A stretch of DNA of 52,323 bases from Arthrobacter sp. ISL-65 (GCF_018613795.1 NZ_JAGGPN010000002.1:1-52323), one strand, 5' to 3'. Shown: positions 24,831-33,351, counted from the first letter of the stretch. Notes: generated by a model from the letters alone, not told the origin. Numbers and translations are program-made.

Positions 24831-26406
24831 TCATTTGAGTTTTTGGGCCACCAAGTGGCCCGATCCGCCGGATAGCCCGGGGCCCGGGTGGGTGGACGCG
24901 CCGATGTGCCACAGGCCCTTGATCGGGGTTCTGTGGTTGGCTGCCTGGGGGAAGGGGCGCCAGAGGAGGTTCTGGAAGAGTTCTGCGGATCCGCCGTAGG
25001 GGTCGCCCTTGACGGCATTGGGGTTCTCCGCGGCAAGATCGGTCGGTGCCAGGGTGTCCCAGGCCAAAACGGAAGCCCTCGTACCCGGTGCAAAGTGTTC
25101 GAGCCTGGCCAGGACACGCTCCATGTACCGCTCCTTGAGCTCCTGGGTCCAGCCGCCGTCGACGTTGAGCTTCCCGGCGGCATCGCCCGCCGGTGCGAAC
25201 GGCACTTCCTGCAGCTGCAGCCACAGCGTGGCTTTGCCCGCGTGCCCTGGACGGATCCAGGACGCACTGCTGACCGACGACGACGGTAGGCTCAGTTGGC
25301 AGCAGCCCCGCCTCAGCTTGGGCACAGGCAATTCCTGTGCTGTCGGAACCGTTGCTCAGATGAATGAGGGGCACCGAATCCAATCGGGAATCCAGCCATT
25401 GGACCGGTCTGCTCAGGGCCAGATGGATCTGCATCGCCCCGCGGCCGTTCTGATAGCGCGCCGCCGCCTCGGCCGCCCCGGCCGGTGGCCGGCGCAACAG
25501 CTTAGAGTACAGGGCCTGGGGAGACACATTCGCCAGGACAGTCCGGGCACTGACCAGGCCGCGGGAGGTTTTCACACCCGTTGCCCCCTTGGAGTCGACG
25601 AGTATTTCCTCGGCGTCTGTGTCCAGCATGATCCGCGCCCCGTTGTCCTGCAGGAGCGACTCAAAAGCCGAAACAAAGTTCGATGCCCCGCCTTTCACCA
25701 CGGGGAGACCATGGCCATGCATACTCAAGGCCATGACCGGAAGCATCACGCCGCCGGTCGCCTGGTCTGGGCCGAGGCCGGCATGCAGGAGCCATGGGGA
25801 CCACAGCTGATCTGCTTCCCATCCATCAAACCGGCTGCGGAGGTAATTGCGGCCGCTCATCACCGAATCCCGCACGAAAGCCTCGGTACCCTTGACTTTC
25901 CCTCGCCTCAGGGCGCCGGCGGCAATCTTCACGACATCCTTGAAAGATCGCATTTCAGCGCCGAACGCACCGAAAATGGTGCCGGCATTGCGGCCGAGGT
26001 CTTCCAGCATCGCCAGGTACGCGCCTTCATCCCCGCCGGCTTGCAAAGCCGAAGCCGTGAGCACCGGATCGCGATGGGCAACGATGACCCGCTGGTGCCC
26101 CGTCCTGGGGTCGGCGGCCACGCTGGCCGTCACGGCGCCGTCGGCATTGCAATATTCCAAACCCCTGGCATGCAGCTCTTCTCCCAATGCCTGGTAAGCG
26201 CCTCCCGAAACGAACAAGGGATGCCAGGAGGAGAAGGAGTCGTGGATAAAACCGGGCAGAGTCCGTTCCGCTGAGTGGATGAAGCCGCCGAGCCTGCCGG
26301 CCCGTTCAATGAGGCAAACGCGCTTCCCGGCCATCGCAAGCTCCGCAGCAGCCACGAGGGAGTTGATCCCTGAACCAATAATCGCAATGTCAGTGGAATC
26401 GTCCAT
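24831..26406 (-). pseudogene. Phytoene-dehydrogenase-like FAD oxidoreductase with a frameshift
   Basis: From ATG 26406 the protein reads DIAIIGSGINSLVAAAELAM (FAD-binding GxGxxxxxxA) and continues as the CrtI-like oxidoreductase family to VVVGQQCVLDPSRA. It then goes on in another frame as GHAGKATLWLQLQEVPFAPA and GLWHIGASTHPGPGLSGGSG to a TGA at 24831. The span is 1576 nt, one more than a multiple of three. The break is at about 25247-25254. A 2-bp deletion there is most likely, since two bases restore the family-typical DPSRAPAGKATLW; a 1-bp insertion is the other option. If functional (about 525 residues) it could oxidise indoxyl or dioxindole towards isatin. A sequencing error should be excluded. 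Confidence 0.82.
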
Positions 26407-26422
26407 GGAGCGCTCCGTCCTC

Positions 26423-28171
26423 TCAGAAGTCTGGATGGCTGGCCGTTGCGTGGTACTTGCCGGCATGGAACACCAGGGGATCCCTTCCGGCGTTCTCGTA
26501 TTTCTCGACCTCGCCGACATAGATGACATGGTCGCCGGCGTCGTGGCGGGATACCGTCCGGCATTGGAAGGTGGCCACGGCTCCATCCAGCAGCGGGATC
26601 CCGGCGATTCCCTCCGAGGTTTCCGCGCCGGCAAACTTGTCAGGTGACGGGGTGGCGAATTGTCGTGACAGCACGTGCTGGTCGCTGGCGAGGATGTTGA
26701 TGGCGAAATGCGTGGATTCCTCGAAGTCTGCAAGGCTTGGCGCCCGCTTGCTGGGGCACCACAGAACCAGCGGGGGTTCCATCGAAACGGACGTGAAGGA
26801 ATTGGCGGTCATCCCCACCTTTCGTCCGTCGACACCCAGGGTGGTGACCACGGTGACGCCGGTGGCGAATTGTCCCAGGGCGCCCCTGAAATCCCTGAGG
26901 TCAAAGGCCGCTGAATCTTCGTCTTTTAGGGCCTGCACAAACTCGGCGGCAGCAGCGGGATCGAACCACCAGGGGTAGAAGGTGCGCGGATCATCGAAGC
27001 CGCCAGCGATGCTGGCGGCCAGCGCCGGGTGCTCCGCCGCTTCGGCCAGCACTGACCGCTGGTGGTCCCTGCGGGGTTTGAGCATGTCGTTCGTCCACGC
27101 CACGGCCCACTGTCCCCAACCGCGCCAGAACTCGTCAAAGGTACGTTCCATCCACTGCCGGTCGAAAGGCTGCTGCCCCCTCCGGACGATGGAGTCAAGG
27201 TAGTAGCGGGAAGCCAACGTGGCATTGTTGGAGCCCTGCCCGGTCAGCGGATCGTTGAGCAGCACGGCGTCTCCGAGTCCGAACACGACGTTGCCGTTGG
27301 CCAGCTCGCCCACGGCGGACCGGACGGTTGGGGTGATCCGGCCAAGCAGGGTAGCCCCGTCGTCGGTGAGTCGTGCGCCGGCGAAGTTTTTCGCCTCATG
27401 GGGAAAATGCTCCTCCAGAATTTCCAGTGAGCGGCTCAGCTGCTCGTCCGGGCTTCCGACGTCGGCCCATCTGTCCATGGGGCCGCCTACGACGCCCTCA
27501 AAGACCATCATTTGGCATGGCCCGGAAACGGTCAGCCCGGGAAAGGTAAAGAATTCCCCGACGCCGGGCACGGCGGACATGCGGATGCTGTCACTGAGCT
27601 GCTCGTCCTGCTCACCGTTTGGCGCACCTGGCGAGACGTAGTTCAGTGCGAGGACTCTTTGGGGCCGATCGAAAGGCGACTTGGACCTGTCTCTGGGGAA
27701 CATTTGGCCGATCTCTCCCTTGCCGGTGCTGACAATGACGAGTTCGTAGTCGCGTGACAGTTCCTCCAACATGCGCGGGGTGACATTCTCGATGCGGAAA
27801 TCACCGCCGCCGGCTACGAAGGCTTCTATCCAGGCGGCACTTTTGATTCGCTGGTCAACTGAGCGTGCCGTCCCCTCCAGGGGCGCCTCCCACTCGATGG
27901 CATCCGCCCCGTGTTCGCCTTCAACACGCAACCGGATGGCGTTGATTCCTGGCACGACTGCACCGTCATAGAGGTTGGTCAGAGCTGAACTCAGCTGGGC
28001 TTCCGCGGCGAGGGCGGTGGCAAACATGCATTGGCTGGACATGACCTTGCCGGTGCGGATCTGGGCTGCCGACCGGTCCGAGAACAGGGTGATGGCATAC
28101 CCCTCCCGCTGCAGGCCCAAGGCCAGTTGGGCGCCTGATTCACCGGCTCCGATTATTGCAATCTTTCGCAT
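26423..28171 (-). CDS. StyA2B-like fused flavin monooxygenase-flavin reductase (indole/styrene type)
   Basis: 582 residues. Residues 1-410 are a group E flavoprotein monooxygenase: RKIAIIGAGESGAQLALGLQ (GxGxxG 8-13), VMSSQCMFATALA, and VVFGLGDAVLLNDPLTGQGS then NNA. Residues from about 422 are a flavin-reductase domain (FRGALGQFATGVTVVTTLGV, GMTANSFTSVSMEPPLVLWC). Such self-sufficient fusions are known from Rhodococcus opacus 1CP (StyA2B), where they work with a separate StyA1 and oxidise indole and styrene. ATG 28171 has AAGGA about 10 nt upstream; StyA1 is encoded 50 nt before it. No styrene-oxide isomerase or phenylacetaldehyde dehydrogenase gene is present, which favours indole over styrene. 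Confidence 0.92.
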   Translation of the reverse strand: MRKIAIIGAGESGAQLALGLQREGYAITLFSDRSAAQIRTGKVMSSQCMFATALAAEAQLSSALTNLYDGAVVPGINAIRLRVEGEHGADAIEWEAPLEGTARSVDQRIKSAAWIEAFVAGGGDFRIENVTPRMLEELSRDYELVIVSTGKGEIGQMFPRDRSKSPFDRPQRVLALNYVSPGAPNGEQDEQLSDSIRMSAVPGVGEFFTFPGLTVSGPCQMMVFEGVVGGPMDRWADVGSPDEQLSRSLEILEEHFPHEAKNFAGARLTDDGATLLGRITPTVRSAVGELANGNVVFGLGDAVLLNDPLTGQGSNNATLASRYYLDSIVRRGQQPFDRQWMERTFDEFWRGWGQWAVAWTNDMLKPRRDHQRSVLAEAAEHPALAASIAGGFDDPRTFYPWWFDPAAAAEFVQALKDEDSAAFDLRDFRGALGQFATGVTVVTTLGVDGRKVGMTANSFTSVSMEPPLVLWCPSKRAPSLADFEESTHFAINILASDQHVLSRQFATPSPDKFAGAETSEGIAGIPLLDGAVATFQCRTVSRHDAGDHVIYVGEVEKYENAGRDPLVFHAGKYHATASHPDF

Positions 28172-28221
28172 CTTAGGGCTTCCTTCAAAGGAGTTGTTTA
28201 CCTGGGGAGATGGAGCGGCGG

Positions 28222-29463
28222 TCAGGATGCGGCCACGGAGTTCACGCTTGCCAGGTACGCGGCGGCCTTGTCGGGGTACATGAACCATTCCTGGAAGTCC
28301 GGCGGGTTGTTAAAGCCGTTGGCGAAGCGGTTGGCGATTTCGGCCGACTGGCCGGCGGCTTCCAGGAGTTCAAGAACATGCGGCGGCGGGGGAGCCAGAA
28401 GGGCGTTGGTCCAATGGGCCACGTGCCGGGCATAGTTCCAATAGTTTTCGAAAGTCGCCTGCATAAACGCTGCGTCGAAGGAGGCTTCGCCGTGTTCCTT
28501 GATGCTCCGCAGGTACGAGGCCGCACATTTGCTGGCGTTGTTGGAGCCCTGACCGGTGATGGGGTCGTTGAGGACCACGACGTCGGCGAGGCCCAGGACG
28601 TTCCGGCCGCTGGGCAGGGTGGCAACGGGATGCCGAACGGTGGGGGCAAAGCGGCCTTGCAGTAAGCCGTTCGGGTCGGTCAGTTCGACGTCGGCGGCGC
28701 GGCTGGCTTCCCAGGGCAGGTACTGCTTCAGGATGTTCTTGGACGTTTCCAGGTGTTCCAAGGGCGTCAGGCCCTTCCAGCAGTCCATGGGCCCGCCGGG
28801 GATGCCTTCAAACACCATTATTTCGCAGAGGCCGGTTGTGGTGAGGGCGGGGAAAGCGAAGTATTCGCCGACCCCAGGAATCAGGTTGAAGGAAACGGCC
28901 GAGTATTCTGCCCTGGGTTTCATCCCCTTCACGTACGTCAGGGCCAAGGCACGTTGGGGTGCGTCGTAAGCGCTGCGCTCGGCGTCGCGGGTGAAGAGCT
29001 GTGCAATTTCTCCCTTGCCGGCGGCCACAATGACCAGATCGGAGTTCACGGCGTAGCGTTCGAGGTCCTCGACGCCGGCGTCCTCAAACACGAGCTCGCC
29101 TCCCTGGGCCACAAACTCCTCCATGAACCGGGGGAATTTGACGCGTTGGTCAATGGACATCGCCGGGTTATCGAGGCGGGACGCCCAGCTGATGGCCTTC
29201 TGCCCGGCGACGTCTGGGTGCGGGATCGTGAAGGAGATTCCATCGACCGTAGGAGCCTCAGGCCAGAAGTCCAGGCCGAGCGCCCTCTCGTGTTCCAGTG
29301 CATTGTGGAAGATGCACTGGCTGGAGGAGACCTTGCCTTCGTAGATTTCTTCGGCGGTGCGGTTGGATATCGTGGTCACTGCGAAGCCGGCTTTGAGCAA
29401 ACCAATGCTCAGCTGCAGGCCGGACTGTCCCGCTCCGACGATGGTGATGTGGCGTTGTGTCAT
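28222..29463 (-). CDS. StyA1-like flavin-dependent monooxygenase (indole/styrene type)
   Basis: 413 residues: TQRHITIVGAGQSGLQLSIG with the FAD GxGxxG motif, VSSSQCIFHNALEHE, VPGVGEYF-type segment, and VLGLADVVVLNDPITGQGSN then NAS near the C-terminus. This is the single-domain epoxidase subunit that uses reduced FAD supplied by the reductase part of the StyA2B protein. The order StyA1 then StyA2B is the one seen in rhodococcal systems. Its ATG overlaps the TGA of the upstream 47-codon ORF (ATGA), so the two are translationally coupled. Confidence 0.92.
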   Translation of the reverse strand: MTQRHITIVGAGQSGLQLSIGLLKAGFAVTTISNRTAEEIYEGKVSSSQCIFHNALEHERALGLDFWPEAPTVDGISFTIPHPDVAGQKAISWASRLDNPAMSIDQRVKFPRFMEEFVAQGGELVFEDAGVEDLERYAVNSDLVIVAAGKGEIAQLFTRDAERSAYDAPQRALALTYVKGMKPRAEYSAVSFNLIPGVGEYFAFPALTTTGLCEIMVFEGIPGGPMDCWKGLTPLEHLETSKNILKQYLPWEASRAADVELTDPNGLLQGRFAPTVRHPVATLPSGRNVLGLADVVVLNDPITGQGSNNASKCAASYLRSIKEHGEASFDAAFMQATFENYWNYARHVAHWTNALLAPPPPHVLELLEAAGQSAEIANRFANGFNNPPDFQEWFMYPDKAAAYLASVNSVAAS

Positions 29464-29603
29464 GTTGTTGCCCTTGTCTTTCTACTGTCCCGGCATCCGT
29501 GGATGAATGGGGGAGTCGCTAGTTGGCCCGGCCTCGGGGCGGGTTCGGGGTGGGTTTGTTCCCATCCGGGGTGGCCCATGTGCACGAACCTGATGTCGTT
29601 CAC
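29460..29603 (-). CDS. Micro-ORF 2, paralogue of micro-ORF 1, coupled to the StyA1 gene
   Basis: GTG at 29603, 6 nt after the SDR stop, with GAGGTG upstream; 47 residues; its TGA overlaps the StyA1 ATG by 4 nt. The N-terminal 27 residues resemble micro-ORF 1 (30482-30568): MNDIRFVHMGHPGWEQTHPE then PAPRP against MKNVKLVHERRMEWERTHPK then PMPRP. DNA similarity continues past the stop of ORF 1 (a TAGC.ACTCCCCC stretch in both), but here that TAG is out of frame, so the ORF runs on for about 20 residues. A small indel has apparently extended it. I know no family for either peptide. Confidence 0.6.
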   Translation of the reverse strand: MNDIRFVHMGHPGWEQTHPEPAPRPGQLATPPFIHGCRDSRKTRATT

Positions 29604-29609
29604 TTGTCG

Positions 29610-30404
29610 TCACCTCGTTTCATCGGCGAGTAAGGGGATGGTTTCCTCGGCGCGTTCGGGCCCCATGGCGGAGTACCCGCCGTCGACCGCCCAATCAGCA
29701 CCGGTCACGAAGCTGGCCGCGTCGCTGGCGAGGAAGGCAACGACGGCTCCGATCTCCTCGGGCCGTCCGACTCGCTTCAGAACGTGGAAGGGAGCAGCCA
29801 CGGCGTCCGTTTTATCAATGTTTCCGTTGGTCAGGGAGTCCATGATGTTGCTCCAGACCCATCCCGGACTGACCGAGTTGACCCGGATGCGGTCTTCGGC
29901 GAAATCTACTGCCATGCTCCGGGTCAGTTGGACGAGCGCGGCCTTGCCCGCCGGGTAGAGCCAGCGGCCCGTCTGGGCAACCGAACTGGAGATCGAGGTG
30001 AAATTGATGATGGCTCCGTGCTGGGACGCCTTCAGGTAGGGTCGCGCCGCCTTGCTTGCCATGACTGCGCTCACGACGTTGACGTTTAGTGCGTCGAGCC
30101 AGTCGTTCCGGCCGGATGCTGCACCGTCGTCTTTGTAGGTGCAGGCCAGGTTGACGAGGACATCGATGCTGCCGTGCGATGCTGCGGTGTCATCCATCAG
30201 CCGGGACACGGCTGAATCATCCGTGATGTCAGTGTGCGAAAAGCTGACGCCGCCGCCCATGGTGTTGAGTTGGGCGCCTCCATCGGCGTCAATATCGGCA
30301 ACCACCACGGTGGCGCCCGCCTCGCGCAGCGCTGCGACAACGCCCCGGCCGATCTTGGTTACCCCGCCGGTGACGATTGCGGTCCTGCCTGAGAGTCCTG
30401 ACAT
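29610..30404 (-). CDS. Short-chain dehydrogenase/reductase (candidate indole-dihydrodiol or dioxindole dehydrogenase)
   Basis: 264 residues of the classical SDR type: SGRTAIVTGGVTKIGRGVVA (TGxxxGxG), VLVNLACTYKDD, catalytic Ser and YxxxK in NFTSISSSVAQTGRWLYPAG then K, and RVNSVSPGWVW. ATG 30404 is preferred (AAAGG 7 nt upstream) over the in-frame ATG at 30419. In the Acinetobacter iif indole operon an SDR oxidises indole-2,3-dihydrodiol to 3-hydroxyindolin-2-one; this gene's place directly before the StyA1 gene suggests the same step. An operator copy lies 50 bp upstream. Confidence 0.87.
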   Translation of the reverse strand: MSGLSGRTAIVTGGVTKIGRGVVAALREAGATVVVADIDADGGAQLNTMGGGVSFSHTDITDDSAVSRLMDDTAASHGSIDVLVNLACTYKDDGAASGRNDWLDALNVNVVSAVMASKAARPYLKASQHGAIINFTSISSSVAQTGRWLYPAGKAALVQLTRSMAVDFAEDRIRVNSVSPGWVWSNIMDSLTNGNIDKTDAVAAPFHVLKRVGRPEEIGAVVAFLASDAASFVTGADWAVDGGYSAMGPERAEETIPLLADETR

Positions 30405-30453
30405 GGTCAAACCTTTCATGATGAATCTGTGGGATCAACAGTGTTTCCTGCGC

Positions 30454-30467
30454 ATGACGTTCGTCAT
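30454..30467. promoter_or_regulatory. Catabolic-island operator, copy 4
   Basis: ATGACG-TT-CGTCAT is a perfect 6-bp inverted repeat with core TGACG-TT-CGTCA, in the 77-bp space between micro-ORF 1 and the SDR gene. Confidence 0.65.
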
Positions 30468-30481
30468 ACCCGGGGGAGTGG

Positions 30482-30568
30482 CTACTTGGCAGCGGGCCTG
30501 GGCATGGGCTTCGGATGAGTCCGTTCCCATTCCATACGCCGCTCGTGCACGAGCTTGACGTTCTTCAT
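30482..30568 (-). CDS. Micro-ORF 1 (28 residues) heading the upper operon
   Basis: ATG 30568 to TAG 30482, with GAAGGGG about 10 nt upstream. The peptide is basic, has no membrane segment, and shares the WExTHPxPxPRP signature and spacing with micro-ORF 2 at 29460-29603. Two similar tiny frames in one operon, each directly before an oxidoreductase gene and each with a ribosome site, argue for selection on the peptide. Function unknown: a small subunit, a peptide-cofactor precursor or a translational leader are possible. Confidence 0.6.
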   Translation of the reverse strand: MKNVKLVHERRMEWERTHPKPMPRPAAK

Positions 30569-30608
30569 CTCTGCTCACCCCTTCCAACGGGTTTCGTTGT
30601 TGCATTTC

Positions 30609-30624
30609 TATGACGTGCGTCATA
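30609..30624. promoter_or_regulatory. Catabolic-island operator, copy 5 (upper operon / AraC gene divergent promoter)
   Basis: TATGACG-TG-CGTCATA is a perfect 7-bp inverted repeat containing TGACG-N2-CGTCA, the best copy of the set. It lies in the 155-bp divergent region between micro-ORF 1 and the AraC-type regulator gene. Confidence 0.7.
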
Positions 30625-30723
30625 CTTGTTCTAAAAGTGACTCTATTCACACCCTGAAAACCGGTATATCCAGTTGGCGCAGGGCTCATCCGAAATACGA
30701 AAACCGGGGAAGTCAGGTGCTCG

Positions 30724-31704
30724 ATGGTGAGAATTCTTCCGCGCGACGTCCTTAGGGGCCGCCCCACCGTGGCCACCACGGATGTCGACGATGCCCACCA
30801 GAAGATTGCCGAGTTGTTCTGTGGCCATGATCTGGTTCCGCAGGCCCGTGCCGGGTCGGTGGACATGAAACTGAGGTCCCTCCATCGGGGTGACGTCGGG
30901 ATCGAGTATCTGGATTACGGCGCGGAGGTCCGCATTAATCCGCAGGGCTTGGAGAACTTCCATCTGGTCCAGATTCCCCTCGCCGGCCACGCGCATATGG
31001 ATGTGGGCTCCTTCGCGGTAGAGTCCAGCCCCAGAACGGCGTCGGTTCCACCGATCGACCGCCCCTTTTCGATGACGTGGGATCGCGGAACACCGCATTT
31101 GATTGTTTACGTGAGGCGTATTGCACTTGCTTCGGTGGCCGAGCAGCTGTATGGGGACAAGCCGCGGGGTGTCGTGAAGCTCGGCTATGCGATGGATTTA
31201 ACCGGGTCAGCGGGGCGGGCTTTCCTGAGATCCGTCGTGGAACTGCACGACGACATGATCAGCCAAGCCTCGAGCACCGCTCCTGTCTTCGTCCAGAGGC
31301 TCCTCGTGGACACCATGCTGTCGCGACTGCTCATGGCAATGGATAACACGGCGGTGCAGGGAGGGCTGAATCCGGATTCGGAGAGCCGCTTGATCCGGCG
31401 TTTCCGGGACCTTCTGGAACGTCACGCCTCGGAGGAGCTCGCGGTACCGGACATAGCCGAGAACCTGGGGGTTTCTGTGCGCACCCTCCAGCTGGCCCTT
31501 CGCTCCGAAGTCGGGGCGACGCCGTCGGAGCTGTTGAGGAGGGTTCGGCTGGATCGGGCCAGGGAGATGCTCCTTGCGGCCGAGCCCGGGCAGGAGACCA
31601 TCATTTCGATAGCCGAGCGCTGCGGCTTTTCCCATCAGGGCCGCTTCTCGGCTCTCTACCTCGACACGTTCGGCGAGCTGCCGTCAGAGAGCCTTCGGCG
31701 GTAA
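30724..31704 (+). CDS. AraC-family transcriptional regulator
   Basis: 326 residues. The N-terminal part (about 20-200) is the cupin-like AraC-binding-like domain of the NdmR/AlkS type (LRSLHRGDVGIEYLDYGAEV, FHLVQIPLAGHAHMDVG). The C-terminal HTH_18 (about 222-324) reads LAVPDIAENLGVSVRTLQLA and ISIAERCGFSHQGRFSALYL. Such proteins usually activate adjacent catabolic operons in response to an aromatic substrate. The gene is divergent from the upper operon and precedes the transporter gene; indole or an early product is the likely inducer. Confidence 0.9.
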   Translation: MVRILPRDVLRGRPTVATTDVDDAHQKIAELFCGHDLVPQARAGSVDMKLRSLHRGDVGIEYLDYGAEVRINPQGLENFHLVQIPLAGHAHMDVGSFAVESSPRTASVPPIDRPFSMTWDRGTPHLIVYVRRIALASVAEQLYGDKPRGVVKLGYAMDLTGSAGRAFLRSVVELHDDMISQASSTAPVFVQRLLVDTMLSRLLMAMDNTAVQGGLNPDSESRLIRRFRDLLERHASEELAVPDIAENLGVSVRTLQLALRSEVGATPSELLRRVRLDRAREMLLAAEPGQETIISIAERCGFSHQGRFSALYLDTFGELPSESLRR

Positions 31705-31728
31705 CCTCCACTCGATATTACGGTCTTA

Positions 31729-31740
31729 TGACGATCGTTA
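31729..31740. promoter_or_regulatory. Catabolic-island operator, copy 6 (transporter promoter)
   Basis: TGACG-AT-CGTTA matches the shared motif with one mismatch, 98 bp before the transporter start. A further half-like site (TTACGGTCTTA) begins at 31718. Confidence 0.5.
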
Positions 31741-31762
31741 CAAAGAAAGTATGCCTAAATCT

Positions 31763-31774
31763 TTACTGTCGTAA
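31763..31774. promoter_or_regulatory. Catabolic-island operator, copy 7 (transporter promoter)
   Basis: TTACT-GT-CGTAA matches the shared motif with one mismatch, 34 bp centre to centre from copy 6, the same three-turn spacing as copies 2 and 3 (44 versus 34 bp by start positions). Confidence 0.5.
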
Positions 31775-31838
31775 AGAAGCCGTGACATCATTGGCGTGAT
31801 CCACACCACATACCGCATCGTGAGAACGAGAGGCATTC

Positions 31839-33146
31839 ATGGCGCAGTCACTGCCAACGGCAATAAGAACCGAGGCCACACCGGCCTGGAAGGGGCGCAC
31901 AGTCCTCCTTCTATGCTTTGTCACCATCGTCTTTGACGGATATGACCTCGTCATCTACGGCTCCACTATTCCCTCCATCCTGAAGTATCAGGAATGGGGA
32001 CTCACCACGGCACAGGCCGGCCTCATCGGCAGCCTGGCCCTCATCGGCATGCTGCTTGGGACCATGTCAGTCGGGATGCTCACCGACAGGCTCGGCCGGC
32101 GCCGGATCATGCTGGCGAGCATCACGGTGTTTTCGACCTGCATGCTGATCACGGCCTTTGCGCCGTCAGCCGAAACTTTCGGCGCATTGCGTTTTCTCAC
32201 AGGGCTCGGCCTTGGCGGCGTTGTTCCCACCTGTATCGCCCTGACGGTTGAGTACGCCCGCAAAGAGCGGCGGCAAATTGCCAACGCCGTGATGTTCAGC
32301 GGCTATTCGTTCGGTGGCGTGGGGGCGTCCATCCTGGCGATCAACCTGTTACCGCACATCGATTTCCGTTGGCTGTACGCTATCGGCGCACTGCCGCTGG
32401 TGACCCTTCTGCCGGTGGCGTGGAAGCTGCTGCCCGATTCCGTGGCCTACCTCGCCCGCAGCGGGCGCAGTGCGGACGCGAAAGACACGGCTGAGCGCTA
32501 CGGCCTGATCTATTCGGATATCGTTTCCTCCCAGGACTCGGCTGAAGGTCCGGCCAAAAAATCCAGTCTCCGGACGATTTTTTCCCGCAAATTCATCCTG
32601 TCGACCGTTCTTTTTGCCTTGGCGAACTTCTGCGGCCTGCTCCTCGTTTATGGCCTGAACACCTGGTTGCCGCAGATCATGCGGCAGGCTGGGTTCAACC
32701 TGGGGGATTCCCTGACGTTCCTCCTGGTGCTGAATGCCGGAGCCATCGTTGGTTCCGTGAGCGCTTCGGTCATCGCGGATCGGATTGGCATCAAGAAGGT
32801 CGTCACGGCGTCTTTCGTGTTGGCCTTCGCGGCCATCCTCATGTTGACCCTGCAGTTGCCGCTTGCCGTGCTCCTGGTGATCGTTGCCTTCGCTGGTCTT
32901 GGCTCGGTAGGCACGCAAATTCTGGTTGGCGGCTACTGTGCGACCCACTACCCCCAGGCACTCAGCGCTACCGCCCTTAGTTGGTCGCTGGGGGTCGGCA
33001 GGGTCGGGGCAATTTGCGGCCCGATCATCGGCGGCGCGGTCGCCAGCCTGGCGCTTGGTTGGCAGTTGAACTTCTACATGTTCGCGATCTTTGCCGTCGT
33101 CGGCGCAGGGGTCGTGTTTGCCGTCCCGCGCCGGCTCCGTCCGTAA
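31839..33146 (+). CDS. MFS transporter, aromatic acid:H+ symporter family
   Basis: 435 residues with about 12 membrane segments. VFDGYDLVIYG in helix 1 is the signature of the AAHS family (PcaK, BenK), and the loop 2-3 motif GMLTDRLGRRR and helix 4/5 segment RFLTGLGLGGVVPTCIALTV are present. These permeases import aromatic acids with protons. Its promoter carries two copies of the island operator, so the cargo is probably a pathway acid such as anthranilate or an indole carboxylate. GAGAGG precedes the ATG. Confidence 0.9.
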   Translation: MAQSLPTAIRTEATPAWKGRTVLLLCFVTIVFDGYDLVIYGSTIPSILKYQEWGLTTAQAGLIGSLALIGMLLGTMSVGMLTDRLGRRRIMLASITVFSTCMLITAFAPSAETFGALRFLTGLGLGGVVPTCIALTVEYARKERRQIANAVMFSGYSFGGVGASILAINLLPHIDFRWLYAIGALPLVTLLPVAWKLLPDSVAYLARSGRSADAKDTAERYGLIYSDIVSSQDSAEGPAKKSSLRTIFSRKFILSTVLFALANFCGLLLVYGLNTWLPQIMRQAGFNLGDSLTFLLVLNAGAIVGSVSASVIADRIGIKKVVTASFVLAFAAILMLTLQLPLAVLLVIVAFAGLGSVGTQILVGGYCATHYPQALSATALSWSLGVGRVGAICGPIIGGAVASLALGWQLNFYMFAIFAVVGAGVVFAVPRRLRP

Positions 33147-33324
33147 TCCAGGCCGCCTGCCACCACGCAGGGATGCAGGGTGCCGTGGACATCGCCGCAG
33201 CGCGAAACGCTGGTGATTTCCAGCCCAATCGCGGCCGAAAGTGCGGCAGGCACAACCCGGTGTCTGCCGCGCTTTGGCGTCAAAGGCGATTGCCACGCGG
33301 TAAGCGCAAGGCTTGGCCAGGGCC

Positions 33325-33344
33325 GCTGGGGGAAGTACCCCAGC
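33325..33344 (-). terminator. Hairpin after the debranching-type glucosidase gene
   Basis: GCTGGGG-GAAGTA-CCCCAGC, a 7-bp stem with a 6-nt GGAAGTA-like loop, lies 8 bp past the stop at 33352. It sits between two convergent genes and could serve both. Confidence 0.5.
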
Positions 33345-33351
33345 TTATCCG

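Noticed and set aside
26423..29463. Assigning the pathway to styrene degradation
   Set aside because: StyA-type enzymes oxidise styrene too, but there is no styrene-oxide isomerase or phenylacetaldehyde dehydrogenase gene, whereas isatin-hydrolase-like and anthranilate genes are adjacent.
31718..31728. Additional operator copy TTACGGTCTTA
   Set aside because: The right half deviates too far from CGTMA; it is mentioned only as a half-like site.
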